Source of the DNA: Gonocerus acuteangulatus
Lineage: Eukaryota > Arthropoda > Insecta > Hemiptera > Coreidae
NCBI GenBank assembly: GCA_946811695.1
Contig: OX328128.1
Coordinates: 75,724,821 to 75,788,820, forward strand
DNA: 64,000 nt
Direction of reading: 5' to 3'
Shown: piece by piece, positions 48,706 to 59,242 of the stretch
Position numbering within the stretch: the stretch's first letter is position 1
Layout of the letters: each line of letters starts with the position of its first letter
Notes under the pieces: model-generated
The model's database searches: none
The model's input: the letters and a program-made list of their open reading frames with translations, nothing else
Told to the model about the DNA's origin: nothing
Position numbers and translations under genes: made by a program

Positions 48706-51691
48706 ACAACAGAAACAGTATGTTATTGCTATGTCTTACAGTACTATAGTATGTCAGTTATCACCCACAAAACTTGGTTTATAGCATTATCATAAAAAAC
48801 GATTGGACAAGTTAATTAACCAGTCATTGGTCCATGTGGAGGGGCGGTTGCACTGGAAAAAAATTATTAACATGAGAAAGTATGTTGAGAAGGCGAGGAA
48901 ATTATTTCTGCTTAGGATACTGTCAGTATACAGTGCAATGTGGCCCCTAAAATCTTTGTTTTATTTGAAATGTCATTTTCCATTAAAGATCAAAACATAA
49001 TATAAACTGTTTCTATTCCAAGCTTTCAGAATGGCACAAGGAATAAGATGGAGAATAAGACGGAAATGGACTAAGATGGCACAGTTCCAGAGAGTCAGAC
49101 GTTTACTTGTTAAGAACAGCTGACTCATTAACTTTTTATTTCATACTTTTATATATTTTTTTTTTTTGCAACACGTTTATATACTGTGTTTTATTGCGAA
49201 GAAGTAATAATAATGTCTCGTTAAGGCAAATTGATAACTAAATCCAGAGTCAACCCATTTTCCTAATGGACCTAATATGCTTATTTTTAAAACACAACTT
49301 TATGTTTATAAGTCCATGATTTATACCAAGTTTTGTTGCATTACCAAAAAGTTTGATGAGGTTTGAAAGATGTTAGAGCAGTAGAGGGGTGATTAATGCA
49401 AGGGCCTCTGCTAGGGGGCACGGTCGGCAATTGGTCAGGGGCACATGGTCACAGAGGGGCCCAGCAACATTTTTTTACTCGCATTATAATTTGAAATAAC
49501 AAAATGATATACCTAAGTGTAGGTCATATAATTATTATAGTGAACAACCAATGGATAACTTTCTAAAGTCTATATTTCTAATAAACAAACTAGTTTTTAA
49601 ATATTGTCAGTTCAAAAATTTGTAGCCCCAGGAATTGACAATGTATCTTATACAAAACGTAAATTTTCCACTCCATTCAGTTACAAATGTATTAATTTTG
49701 TTTTCAGAGAAATGTCAGTTTTAAATAGTTTTTGGAAATTTTAATAGGGGGGGGGTTAAGGGGCCCATGAAGTTATTTGGTCATGTGCCTGTAATTCCTC
49801 TCAGGGGCCCTGATTAATGCATCATATTTACAGTTTATGTGTGTTATTTTTTCACCTTCAGATGGGTGACAAGCAAATCTGGAAAGTTATGTGTAAATAT
49901 CAAATGCTTTTTTCAATAATATATTTGAATTTTAGATCTGGGACAGTGCGAGAAGCGTGAGGTGCCTTTGGGAAGGGAGCATCAGGCAGCAGGTAACTTC
50001 TGGACTCAGTGTTGCCACTCCAAGTACCGAGCTGGTTACTTTCAAAGGGGACACTGCAACGGCGAGGCTGGAAATACAGGTTTGTACCTTTGGAAGTTTT
50101 CTAGGTATAGGCTGAAATATATATTTCAATATTTCTAAATAAAATACTTGGATTGTTAGTTCGATTCTCACTGGGGGTGGTGGCTTTTAATTCGATGAAA
50201 GAAAAGGTAACAGCCTTATCCTGGCTAGAAAAGGGTGATAAACTGTGGATAAACTTTCCCAAAAAATCTGTGTTATTAATAAAAGGGCTTTAAAATGATT
50301 ATAAAATAAATAATTGCCAGTTTTTCAATAGTTCATGCTCAAGGTCAACATTGTTATAAGTAGGGGACAGATCTTCATGTAAAATAAAATTTTAAAATAT
50401 ATACATATATATATTCAACTATATATTATGAAATATGTAATAAAAATTGAAAATATGTAGTAAAAAATACCTAAAACACTATAAAATATTGAAAAGAAAA
50501 ACATAAATAATTAGTACGAACTTTATTATAAATGGAAAGAAAAAATGGCTAAAACTCTATAACATATTGAAAAATAAATCATAAATACAAATGACTTTAT
50601 ATATTTTTTTTATTTTACATAATGTATACAAAATATTAATTAAAATATATAAATAAAATGTAATAAATAATATTAATATAATTATTACCCAGACTGGTCG
50701 AGGTCCGTTCTCCTATGCCGAACAGAAGCCTGCAATGATTGGAGACATGATGACACTCGTCATATCCGTCGAAGGGGATCCTGAGCACATGATCAGGGTA
50801 GGGAAGTGCATCGCAGCAGGCGGAGGACAAGAAATGATGCTTTCGGACGATGCGGGATGTCCGGTCAGGCCCAAACTAATGGCAGGTGAGGAGTAAAAGT
50901 ATTTTAACAAACAAAAATCTCGGAACTTTTCTGTGTTACTTAAACAGTGAGTGTAGACAAAACCTTAAGATTATAAACACTCTGCCATACAGGAGCTGTA
51001 TCGCTGTGGAAGGTGGTTAGTAATATGCTTAAATTTAAAATAAATATAAGGTTGCAATCATAAAGGAATTTATAAAAAATATCTGCAAATCTTTGTCAAC
51101 CCTACCTATTAAATAACGAAAATCATTCACGTTAAATATTATGTACATACACAAGGTGTCTACTGCACGAAAAACATGAAAATGCCACAAAATTGAAAAT
51201 AGGGCACGAAAATCACAAAAAAGTCATGAATGTTGAAACTACGTCACGTATTTTCAGTTTTACCGGAGTCTAACATAGTCCCGGGACTTCCGCGCATTCG
51301 TAGTTGTTGCCGTTTTTGTATGGCAATTTTATCTTCCTCTCCAACCTTTCTCTGTTAGATTACTTTGTTGTAGCATTTACACATCAATTATCAATTATTC
51401 ACATTTATACAGATTTCAATATTGAAATTCTCTATACATTAATTAACTAAATTATGTACTTTGTGAATAAATATAGTAATATTTTTAAAAAATTTGAATT
51501 CTGCTACTTTAGTTCAATATTTTTGAGGCTGCTAATTCCAAGGTCATTCTAAAATGTTTAGACCACAATTTAGGTTCTTTCTCCACAAACGTGGTATATA
51601 GCACTCCCATAACAAACAATTGGATAAGTTTGTTAACTTGCAAAATCATACCAAAATTATAATTTTTCCCATACCATCTGTCATTTTTACT

Positions 51692-51744
<53 letters not shown>

Positions 51745-54700
51745 GTAGATATCAGCCATAACTAATGAGGTGAGGTAAGCAAATCCTTTGGCAATGTGGC
51801 ATAAGACTTGTTTTGTTTTTTTAGTTCGCATATTCCAATTAAAAAATGTAACTATAAAATATAAATTAAAAATGCATAAATAATATCAAAATATATTATG
51901 TTTTTTGTATATATACATATCAGTCCAGGCAATGAATGCTTAAAAACAGCTATAGGTGGACATTTTTGGAACACAATTTTGGACTTCTTAACTTTCCACA
52001 TTCCCTTCAATAATATATATTACTTTGCTATTTTATGTATTTTCCTTCAAACGTAAAAATAATTTCAGTGTTCATCGTGAAATCATTAATTTAGTGACTA
52101 ATAATCCAGGTAACTAAGAGTTATAGATGGAAATGTTTGGAACACAATTTTTGACTTCATAACTTTGTTTCGGCTAGTTAGGAGGTCAACATATCAAAAG
52201 TCCTCGCCCGTAGCCTTTGTGCCGGGGGGAAGGGGAGGGGGGTTTAGAAGGCCCCATTTTTCGGATTTTCACTTATATCTCGGAAACCCTGCGTCCTAGC
52301 GACATGACCATTTTATAACAAATGAAAGCTGATTAAATATGCTACAAGTTCTACTCTATAAAGTTTTTCGAGATATCTTTAGTTTTCGAAATATCCGCTC
52401 TTGAAAGTCTGTCAGTTTGGGAAAAAAACACACTTTTTTTTATTCTCAACCAGATATCTCATCAACGATGAACCCAAAAAATAAATGTCGGCTATAGGGT
52501 TGAAGAGCATTCCATTCCCATCAAGAATATATACAACTTTACAATTTTATGTATTTTCCTTCAAACTTGAAAACAGTTTTAGTGTTCACCGTGATATCTG
52601 GCGACAACTGTCGGCCAATGAACCATTCAATTTCTCACCATTTCCAGTCAATGTATTGTCCAAAATATACTCCATTATGTAAATATAGTGATTGCTGGAC
52701 GTATAAATAGCACAAAATATATAATTTTGGGCCCACTGACCAGTTATTCACACTCAATTAGGTAAGATCTTGTCCATTACATTGGCAATGGTTTTGCTAA
52801 GACCATGTGAGTGCGTATATAACGTTTGAAAGAAAATACATAAAATAGTAAAGTAATACATATTATTGAAGTGAATGGAATGCTCTACAACTCTATAGCC
52901 AACATTTATTTTTTGGGTTCATCGTTGAAGAGATATCCGGTCGAGAATAGAAAAAAGGGGGGTTTTTTCCAAAAATGACAGACTTTCAAGAGTGGATATT
53001 TTGAAAACTAAAGATATCTCGAAAAACTTTATTGAATAGAACTTGTAGGAAATTTAATCAGCTTTCATTTCTTATAGAATGGTCATGTCGCTAGGACGCA
53101 GGGTTTCCGAGATATAAGTGAAAATCCGAAAAATGGGGCCTTCTAAACCCCCCCCCCTTCCCCCCCCCCGGCACAAAGGCTACGGGCGAGGACTTTTGAT
53201 ATGTTGACCTCCTAACTAGCCGAAACAAAGTTATGAAGTCAAAAATTGTGTTCCAAACATTTCCATCTATAACTCTTAGTTTCCTGGACTTTTAGTCACT
53301 AAATTAATGATTTCACGATGAACACTGAAATTATTTTTACGTTTGAAGGAAAATATATAAAATAGCAAAGTAATATATATTATTGAAGGGAATGCAATAC
53401 TCTTCAACCCTATAACTGTTATTTATTTTTTGGGTTTATCGTTGAAGAGTTATCCCGACAAAACGGGGAAAAAATATGCAGCAAAAGTGTTTTTCCCCAA
53501 AATGACAGACTTTCAAGAGCGGATATTTCGAAAACTAAAGATATCTCGAAAAACTTTATTCAGTAGAACATGTAGGAAATTTAATCAGCTTTCATTTGTT
53601 ATGGAGTAGTCATGTCGCTAGGACGCAGGGTTTCTGAGATATAAGTGTTAACCTGAAAAATAGGACCTTCTGAACCCCCCCCCCTCCCTCCCGTCCCAAA
53701 GGCTATGGGCGAGGACCTTTGATATATTCACCTTCTATCCAGCCCAAACAAAGTTACGAAGTCAAAAATGTTGTTCCAAAAATTTCCATCTATAACTGTT
53801 CGTTGACTGGACTGTATGTGGGGTCAAGGTTAGGTCAGTGGTAGAGCACTCCACTAATGAACTTGAGGACACAAGTTCAAAACCCGAGCGTGCAATAAAA
53901 ATTTTTATCTTCTATTGCCATTGTTCAGGGGTTGAATTTGTGGTCCCAGATCGTCCCTAAGCTCACCCAGTCGTTAATTAATTAATTAATGGGTAATTAA
54001 AAATGGAAAAATCAGGTGGCCAGAACATAGTACTGACAACACTGTCTCCCTATTGTGCCATATGGTCAAGAATCAGATGCATCTACCGTATCTGTGCCTT
54101 TGGGCCCTTGTTGCCTGTTATGGGGCTGATTTTATGTATATATATATATATATATATACATACACACATATTTTTTTTATAAATATAAAATCAGACATTA
54201 TTACTTAATGTTTAGTAATTAAATAATTTAATAGAATTGTTATTAATTTAGCTTTCGAGTACACAAGAAATCCGCAGACGAAGGGAGCCATGGCATACTC
54301 ATATTTTAGGGTGAGTGATTTAATTTTTATCAACATATTTGTATGTTGGAATTGGAGTAACATTACATTAAATATTTTAATCTAATAAATATTTGTAATA
54401 GATTTTATTATTTTTTTTTTCAGGCCTTCAAATTTCCCGATTCAAACGAATTGAACTTTGATTGTAATGTAGAACTATGCAAAACCCCTTGCATACCTTG
54501 TCAAGACCCGAACAACGTAAGTATTTTCTAAATTTATAAATATTTATTTACTTGGAAAACTTCAAGTAGATCAAAAGGCATTCTGGTATTCTTTGAAATG
54601 AACTTGCTGATGTAAGTAGCTAAATCAGCATCTAAACATCTAAGAATAACAGAATGCTACAACAAAACAACAAAAATATACTTCAAAGAAAAAAAAAGTT

Positions 54701-55797
54701 AATGATATGACAAGAAAAATGACAAGAATACTGGTCATTAACTAATAAAAGACAACACTTAAAGTTATTTATAGCGGACATAAAAGAATACTTTGACAAA
54801 TATTCTTCTATTGAGAAGAAATCGTTGGCTGTTGCGATTGACAAAGTGTCGTTGTCAGGGCTTGAACATATTTTGAATAAAACTACATTTTAAAACACAA
54901 ATGTGTATTTCTGCCAATGTTTCAGCTTGATATGGAAGCCTTCTTTAGAGCTATGGAGGAACAGGAGAATATTCCCGCATCTTGGAGGCCACATTTCTGC
55001 ATGGGCCTGCTTACACAGAAATGTAGGTTGCATTACATGAAACTATTGTGCCTCTCCTCCAAAGCTCTGAAGAAGGCTTGTACGTCAAGCCGAAACTTTG
55101 GCAAAAATACAAATTTGTGTTTTAAAATGTCGAGTTATTCAACATATGACCAAACCCTGTCTGTCTAAATCTTGTAAAAATTCTACTGTAGCACATATGT
55201 ATATCTTAGATTTGGACTAAAGAAACAAAAAAAGATATTTAGTTGTAATTTATGATTTTGTTTCTAATTTACATTGGTTTGTCTCATTAACTTTGATATT
55301 ACTATTTTTCATTTTTATTATATTTGTACATGACATTTTGTAAAAAAGAAATTGTATTACAACTTTATAATAGAAATCTTAAAAATAAAAATAAAATAAA
55401 ATGGATATATGCGAATATATCTGTACCCCGGAGGTAAAGGGACATTTACACACTGTCCATTTTTTTTTATTAAATTGACTTAACAACGTGTACTTAATGT
55501 GGATTTCAATCCATATAATGGTATAGGGCACTATGCCCTGTTCCATGAGGCAGTGGAAAATAAAATCATGTCCGTTTTCATTAGAGATAAAAGACACCAT
55601 GTGGAGGACTTGGGTTTGTTTGACTATGATCAATACTTTCAATTACCTATCAATGCCAATAAAAATGTGAAAATTTTTCTTTAAACAGTTTCTATAAGTA
55701 TCAAAGAAACAAATTTTAATAATTCAAGGTTATGGAAAATTGGCTCTCCTGAACAATTACTTATATGTGACTTAGTGTCCTTTTTCTCCGGGGTACA

Positions 55798-55865
<68 letters not shown>

Positions 55866-56345
55866 TACAGTGATCATTTGTACTATTAATGAAGATTTGT
55901 GGAAATTTTTCTAAATATCTTTCATGAGTATAACTTCAGTAGCGCTCAAATGTACAAATAAATTAAAAAATAGGATTACGCCAATTTTAGTAAATAAAAT
56001 ATTTTTTATTTTTTTTTAACCAGGCAATCCACAGAAAAAAGAGATCTGCTGGGAATGATTCATCTGATGCGTCTGAAGAAAATTCCCTTCTAAAGATTCA
56101 CAACAGGTTGTGGGTTGCTACACCTCAGCAGCAATTAAACAGTAAGAATTAAGATATATATATAGGTAAATAAATAAAATATTAGCATTTTTTAATCGCT
56201 TATTTAATTTACAGGTCCTGATATCTGCATGACAGCTGGAACATTCTACACGACAACCTTCCTCGTTTTGATAGTACTCCTTGCCAGCATAACGTCGACG
56301 TTCCATTTGTACGTAAGTTCTAGAAGGTTGAAAGGCGAACTCTGA
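41984..56345 (+). CDS. ZP-domain transmembrane protein (cuticlin family), 12 coding exons
   Basis: The exons join in frame to 460 residues: 41984-42010, 42105-42180, 44493-44582, 45275-45372, 47103-47279, 47996-48172, 49936-50079, 50693-50885, 54252-54310, 54424-54516, 56024-56141 and 56215-56345. All introns have GT/AG ends and consistent phases. A signal peptide (1-17) precedes an acidic, Ser/Thr-rich linker. The ZP domain spans about 131-376, with cysteines at 134, 164, 185, 225, 302, 319, 361, 366, 370 and 373. RKKR at 382-385 is a furin-type site, and a hydrophobic helix at about 428-449 precedes a short basic tail. This is the usual plan of ZP proteins that polymerise in apical extracellular matrix after cleavage. 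No PAN domain is present, unlike trynity/neyo types. Which insect paralogue it matches is not settled, so no symbol is given. Confidence 0.93.
42105..42180 (+). CDS. ZP gene exon 2
   Basis: Residues 10-34, LLVYVNSQENF onward. They complete the signal peptide, with a likely cleavage after VNS. The acceptor is TTGTCTTCAG and the donor GTAAAT, phase 1. Intron 1 is only 94 bp. Confidence 0.85.
42249..42278. repeat. (ATT)n microsatellite in intron 2
   Basis: About eight ATT units. The poly-N frame on the opposite strand is an artefact. Confidence 0.9.
42946..43153 (+). repeat. 13-bp minisatellite, 16 perfect units
   Basis: GTCTGGAGTTGAG is repeated exactly 16 times in 208 bp with no substitutions. 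Other T copies have a single related stretch here (ACGTTTGGAGTTAAGG), so the array grew from T sequence. The repetitive frame on the opposite strand is not a gene. Confidence 0.98.
43244..43514 (-). mobile_element. W5: P-like MITE inside T10
   Basis: The left end CTTGGGCTTATATAAGG and right end TATTTACGCCCCTG, with C and G runs inside, match family W. A 17-base G run lies at 43380-43397. The flanking 8-mers GTATATCG and GGATATGG match only partly. Confidence 0.7.
43841..44039 (+). mobile_element. 5S-rRNA-headed SINE (SINE3 type) in intron 2
   Basis: Positions 43844-43953 are 5S rRNA-like. GCCAACGGCCATA, CACCGAAGTTAAGCAACGTCGGGC and AGTACCTGAATGGGTGACC correspond to the 5' end, boxes A/IE and box C. 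About nine bases (the CTGGGAACACC part) are missing before GCGTGCTGTTGGC-like sequence. A body of about 30 bp follows, then a tail GGCGTTAATAGCC...GATACGCCGTTAAA and (CA)n. AAGAGGAGGT lies on both sides (43831-43840 and 44040-44049), a perfect 10-bp target duplication. The tail resembles that of SINE A. Confidence 0.92.
44493..44582 (+). CDS. ZP gene exon 3
   Basis: Residues 35-64, DAERDPETQKSV onward. This is a charged linker ending KGFGEKK. Acceptor CTGTTTTCAG and donor GTAAGT, phases 1/1. Confidence 0.85.
44609..45024. mobile_element. Z2: intact Z-family MITE in intron 3
   Basis: The left end TGAGGACCCCAGAGGTCAAG and right end CTTGACTTCTGGGGCCCTCA are inverted repeats continuing for about 32 bp. 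The flanks TAAATATT (44601-44608) and TATATATT (45025-45032) form a near-perfect 8-bp duplication. The 416-bp element is non-coding. It supplies the empty site for U4. Confidence 0.75.
45275..45372 (+). CDS. ZP gene exon 4
   Basis: Residues 65-97, AKAEDLAAQYSSHEY onward. It is part of the linker before the ZP domain. Acceptor TTTTTTCAG, donor GTATGT, phase 0 at the end. Confidence 0.85.
45733..45933 (-). mobile_element. SINE family B copy in intron 4
   Basis: On the minus strand a tRNA-like head (box B as GTGGGTTCGATTCCCAC) is followed by the body GGTGGTTACC...CTGTCC and a tail GTTAAAATTTAAATAAA. It is the most complete copy of the family here. Confidence 0.75.
46761..46925 (-). mobile_element. 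SINE family B copy in intron 4, head truncated
   Basis: It has the same body and tail as 45733 (TTTAAATTTTAACGTCC, GGTTACCACCCTTTTCTAGCC). It stops just after the box-B complement GGGAATCGAACCCACGACC. Confidence 0.75.
47103..47279 (+). CDS. ZP gene exon 5: Ser/Thr linker and start of ZP-N
   Basis: Residues 98-156. A Ser/Thr-rich stretch leads into LQVECQKDRMTVDIEF and FNGIIYSK, the first beta strands of the ZP-N half with the first conserved cysteine (134). Acceptor TTTATTTACAG, donor GTAATG, phase 0. Confidence 0.92.
47308..47740 (+). repeat. CAGGGTGTCCC element, left end only, in intron 5
   Basis: CAGGGTGTCCCGTAAATGTC begins after a TA stretch, like the left end of the element at 15842. 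No complementary right end was found before the (TA)n at 47748, so it is a fragment or a different family with similar termini. Confidence 0.45.
47748..47805. repeat. (TA)n microsatellite in intron 5
   Basis: About 55 bp of TA repeats. Confidence 0.95.
47996..48172 (+). CDS. ZP gene exon 6: ZP-N core
   Basis: Residues 157-215: PECRYVVADSHSSRYRFTVQ, then LNSCGTQF, then QAYLENVLVIQNEPGIVE. Cysteines 164 and 185 and the YxENxxVIQ motif are typical of ZP domains. Acceptor TATATTTCAG, donor GTAAAT, phase 0. Confidence 0.93.
48181..48270. repeat. (GT)n(TA)n compound microsatellite in intron 6
   Basis: It starts only a few bases after the exon 6 donor. Confidence 0.95.
48646..48703. repeat. (TA)n microsatellite in intron 6
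   Basis: About 55 bp of TA repeats. Confidence 0.95.
48785..49103 (-). mobile_element. T11: T-family 5' fragment in intron 6
   Basis: The end AGAGAGTCAGACGTT, with AAATGGACTAAGATGGCACAG and TGCTTAGGATACTGTCAG, matches the T12 fragment at 26199-26506. It is diverged. Confidence 0.55.
49400..49812. mobile_element. hAT-like MITE in intron 6
   Basis: The left end AAGGGCCTCTGC (expected CAGGGCC) and right end CAGGGGCCCTG are inverted repeats. ATTAATGC lies on both sides (49392-49399 and 49813-49820), an exact 8-bp duplication as made by hAT transposases. The 413-bp interior is non-coding. Confidence 0.75.
49936..50079 (+). CDS. ZP gene exon 7: ZP linker
   Basis: Residues 216-263. IWDSARSVRCLWEG carries conserved cysteine 225, and TFKGDTATARLEIQ opens ZP-C. 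Acceptor TTGAATTTTAG, donor GTTTGT, phase 0. Confidence 0.92.
50155..50300 (+). mobile_element. SINE family B copy in intron 7, sense orientation
   Basis: GTTCGATTCTCACTGG is the box-B part. GGTGGTGGCTTTTAATTC, CTTATCCTGGCTAGAAAAGG and a tail after GTGTTATTAATAAAAGGGC follow in family order. The head is truncated at the 5' side. Confidence 0.6.
50693..50885 (+). CDS. ZP gene exon 8: ZP-C core
   Basis: Residues 264-327: GRGPFSYAEQKPAMIGDMMT, LVISVEGDPEHMIRVGKC and DDAGCPVRPKLM. Cysteines 302 and 319 and the GCPVRPK motif are typical. Acceptor TTATTACCCAG, donor GTGAGG, phase 1. Confidence 0.93.
51697..51742. repeat. 46-base A run in intron 8
   Basis: An uninterrupted A run. No recognisable SINE or LINE precedes it. 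Confidence 0.9.
51950..53815. repeat. Y family: head-to-head array of ~517-bp units in intron 8
   Basis: The left part (51950-52600) holds about 1.3 units in reverse orientation, with the repeated landmark CCTTCAAAC at 52052 and 52566. The right part holds nearly two forward units, starting at 52824 and 53341 (517 bp apart). The pieces are near-identical to 3477-4140 in places. Sequence ACTCAATTAG...GTGAGTGCGT just before 52824 also precedes the copy at 3477. Confidence 0.85.
53826..54155 (+). mobile_element. SINE family C (tRNA-headed) in intron 8
   Basis: The head GGTTAGGTCAGTGGTAGAGCA resembles box A of a tRNA-Ala-like sequence, and ACAAGTTCAAAACCC is box-B-like. A body and a TATCTGTGCC...GTTATGGGGCTGATTTTA end follow, then (TA)n. 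It is not a tRNA gene because no acceptor stem can be drawn. Confidence 0.65.
54252..54310 (+). CDS. ZP gene exon 9
   Basis: Residues 328-347, AFEYTRNPQTKGAMAYSYFR, part of ZP-C. Acceptor TTAATTTAG, donor GTGAGT, phase 0 at the end. Confidence 0.92.
54424..54516 (+). CDS. ZP gene exon 10: end of ZP domain
   Basis: Residues 348-378. AFKFPDSNELNFDCNVELCK is the most characteristic block, followed by TPCIPCQDPNN. Cysteines 361, 366, 370 and 373 close the domain. Acceptor TTTTTTTCAG, donor GTAAGT, phase 0. Confidence 0.95.
54856..55159. repeat. Inverted pair of element X ends in intron 10
   Basis: Arms 54856-54965 and 55048-55159 are reverse complements with moderate divergence. Each contains a version of the CTGAAGAAGGCTTG...CAAGCCGAAAC hairpin and AATAAAACTACATTTTA-type sequence shared with 25735-25840. 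The frame across 54917-55168 is a by-product. Confidence 0.75.
55800..55862. repeat. (TA)n microsatellite in intron 10
   Basis: About 60 bp of TA repeats, upstream of exon 11. Confidence 0.95.
56024..56141 (+). CDS. ZP gene exon 11: furin site and stalk
   Basis: Residues 379-417. AIHRKKRSAGNDSS contains the RKKR cleavage site just after the ZP domain. A Ser/Asp/Glu-rich stalk ends TPQQQLN. Acceptor TTTTTAACCAG, donor GTAAGA, phase 1. Confidence 0.92.
56215..56345 (+). CDS. ZP gene exon 12: transmembrane helix and stop
   Basis: Residues 418-460. FYTTTFLVLIVLLASITSTF forms the membrane helix, followed by HLYVSSRRLKGEL and TGA at 56343. TAC|GTAAGT at 56313 matches a splice donor, so an alternative form with a different tail is possible. 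The read-through end is preferred because it gives a normal short basic tail. Confidence 0.88.
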
Positions 56346-56944
56346 TATGACAATACCTCCAAACTGTACATATGACGAGAACTACCTAATCAAAATCGTC
56401 TTTAAGACTGACGACTAAATGGCTTAGACTGATATTGTAATGAAATTTTAAATTTTATAAAAATACTGTTTTAAAATCAGAAATAATTTGATGACCTGCA
56501 GTCTCCACTTTTTTTTGTCATATGTGGCAAACGTGGTTTTGCTTTTACTTTTCTCATTTTTGTGTTCATCAATTTATTTAAACATACAAAATATTCTTAT
56601 TTATCAACATATTATTAAAAATTAAGTTTAAACATTAATATTCTAATGTTTTTTAAGAAAAATATAAAAGAACAACTATAAATTATAATAAAAAATGGGA
56701 ATAACAATGTTGAAAAAGCTTTTTTGCAATATTCTGTTTTACAACTAAATTCTCACTCCTGTAAGACGAGATAATTCCATAGCACAATACATAGCACAAG
56801 TAGACCAAGTCCATTTTTGACATTTTATGTTCTAATGACATTGGAGAGTATTACTAAAATGGCTCTTTTCAGTGCTTCAATAAGTCCTCACTTCATTATT
56901 TTGCCACATGTAGCAGTTCTTGTTACACATCTGAAAGTCATTCT

Positions 56945-56984
<40 letters not shown>

Positions 56985-57429
56985 CAGAGCATAAGTAAGC
57001 CAAGTTCAAGTTGTAAATATTTTATGAACAAGGCTATACATAAATAATATCAGTGTTTAAGTTCAAATATTTTTAATACTTATACTGGTCAATAGGATTT
57101 ATACAACGTCTCTTCAATTAAAACGCATAATACTCATTAACATGTACTTGGTCTAGCTGTGCACTGAACCCTCCATATGTCAATGTAGACAGTAAAACCA
57201 AAGCTACTATATCATGTTAAATAATATTGTTTATCAATTCGGAATATTTATTTAATTTTTCTTAAATGTTTGAACATCACCTTATAAGACACATGGATGC
57301 AAAATCGCTTCTACCATATTTCTATTTTTGCGTTATAACATTTTTTTATCAACTTGAAACCCACTTGTGATTCTCCATGATTACATTTAAAAAAGTATGC
57401 GCAAAACCGCCTCAATCCAATATAAAATG

Positions 57430-57970
57430 TCTTGACAGTTACAAGGTTTGATGCAAAACTGCCTTTGCATAAAAGTTAAGAAACAAAAGCACCACTATCA
57501 AAATACAAAATGTGCAATGATTGCTATGGTTGGTTACTATTTTAAAAATTGTGCTCCGAGCAATGGGAAAATTGTGGAACTCATATTCCCTGTACCGGGA
57601 GATTTGTTCATGCCGACCGATCGTGTTTTCAGGTATATCGAAAAAAGTGTTCTTAAACTATGTGTATCCTCAACATGAGCATTTAGCATCAGGGATGTAC
57701 CCTCATTTAAAAACAAAGTTTCTGCTTTGAAACTTGCTGATGTCAAGAATCTATTATCCAATCATTTTGGATAATCATTTAGGAACTAATGAACTCCTAT
57801 TTTACAAAAATGTTTTGGGAAACACAAATGTCGGCAAACCAATTAATGAAGAATGTTGTGAATACCTGCCAGAAGTTGGAGATTTCTGTAACCGCTTCTA
57901 TCCCGTAATGATGAATGCAAAATCACCTCTATCCATTAGTAAGATGCAGAACCACCTCTATGCAGATTGA
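57430..57970 (+). pseudogene. Degenerate ORF, possibly transposon-derived (DUF7869-like)
   Basis: One frame reads KIVELIFPVPGDLFMPTDRV followed by FRYIEK. This resembles a FPVxGHSFLPxDRVFxxIEK block that I associate with repetitive, transposon-linked insect proteins. After stops and frame changes, NHLGTNELLFYKNVLGNTNV follows at about 57775, also suggestive. It is broken in several places. The family name is from memory and tentative. Confidence 0.4.
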
Positions 57971-58309
57971 AAATGTTTTTAATAATTTTTAGAATGTTTC
58001 TTAAATTAAATTAATTTTAAAAATAAAAATGGTGTTAATTCGTCATTAAATACAATCTAATTAGAGAATTGTAGTTTTTCTTAGGTAGTCTTTTCAGATT
58101 TTGCAGATTTGTGAAAAATTTATGAAAGTTGATATAAGTGCTTTTGTATCTATACACCTCTTATGATGTAAGATATTAATTTAAAAAAAAATGAAATCAT
58201 TAAACAAATACATTTCTTATTTAAAAATTATTAGCTTAAAAAAGATATGATGTTAAGCCATTTGTCGATATTATATGTTATTTTTGTACTTTTATACTTT
58301 TGTTATGTA

Positions 58310-58315
58310 AATAAA
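58310..58315 (+). terminator. Candidate poly(A) signal
   Basis: AATAAA at 58310 is followed within 30 bases by a GT-rich stretch (AAGTTTGTTTTCTTTGTTCTTG), as expected downstream of a cleavage site. It would give a 3' UTR of about 2 kb. Nearer AATAAA-like signals are also possible. Confidence 0.3.
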
Positions 58316-59136
58316 TATATAGGCATTTTTATAAGTTTGTTTTCTTTGTTCTTGTATATTTTTTTGTACCCATTTTAGATTGGTTCTACCTGAACGATAT
58401 ATCCATATCCTCTCTCCTTCTCTCGCTCTCACATACTCTCTCTCTCTTCTCCTTCAGAGCACAATAGCGCTTTCATATTATATTGCATATATGTATTCCT
58501 ATGTATTTGAAAATTTAGGACAAAAATAAAATGCACATAAAAAACAAGCATATAATTTACTATATAAACATCAATACAAACATTTTGTACTTATATTAAT
58601 CATTAAAAAATGGCTGATTTTTAATGATTTTTTTTATTCACGTACAAATATACAAAGCAAAATACTGCTTTTTAATTATTTTCATTTTTTTACATACTTT
58701 ATTTTTAAATTAATACAAATATACTCAAATATTATTTGCTCCATCCTTGCCGAGGCCTCATGGTACCTATCTTTACAAAGCTGTACATACGCACTTAAAC
58801 ATCCTCGCCAAAAACAATTGTTCTCAGATCGATATTTTGTTAACAATTTTAACAATGAATGATTTAGAAATTATCTTAAAATAAAAACTTATTTATTTAA
58901 ATAAAATTATCCTTTTGGATAAAATACTGGATTCTTGTCTTGGTTAAGTAAGCTGGACAGAGAGAGACAGAAAGATGGAAGAAAATATGTCTAAATATTA
59001 TTTTCTCTGTGTCACTGAGGCCTATTGATGCCTCCTTTAACAAAAAAATACATGCACACTTACACATCCTTGTTAAAAACAATCGTTCTTAGATCAATAT
59101 ATTGTGAGAACATATTCAATTCAATCTCTCCCCCCC

Positions 59137-59242
<106 letters not shown>

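Larger units (their letters stand above)
56346..58330 (+). other. Probable 3' UTR and flank
   Basis: AT-rich, with many AATAAA-like hexamers and a T run at 56949-56984. The length of the 3' UTR cannot be fixed from sequence alone. The ORF remnant at 57430-57970 lies within it. Confidence 0.4.

Noticed and set aside
56313..56318. Definite alternative splice donor in the last ZP exon
   Set aside because: GTAAGT is present, but the read-through frame gives a sensible tail and stop. No downstream exon was identified.
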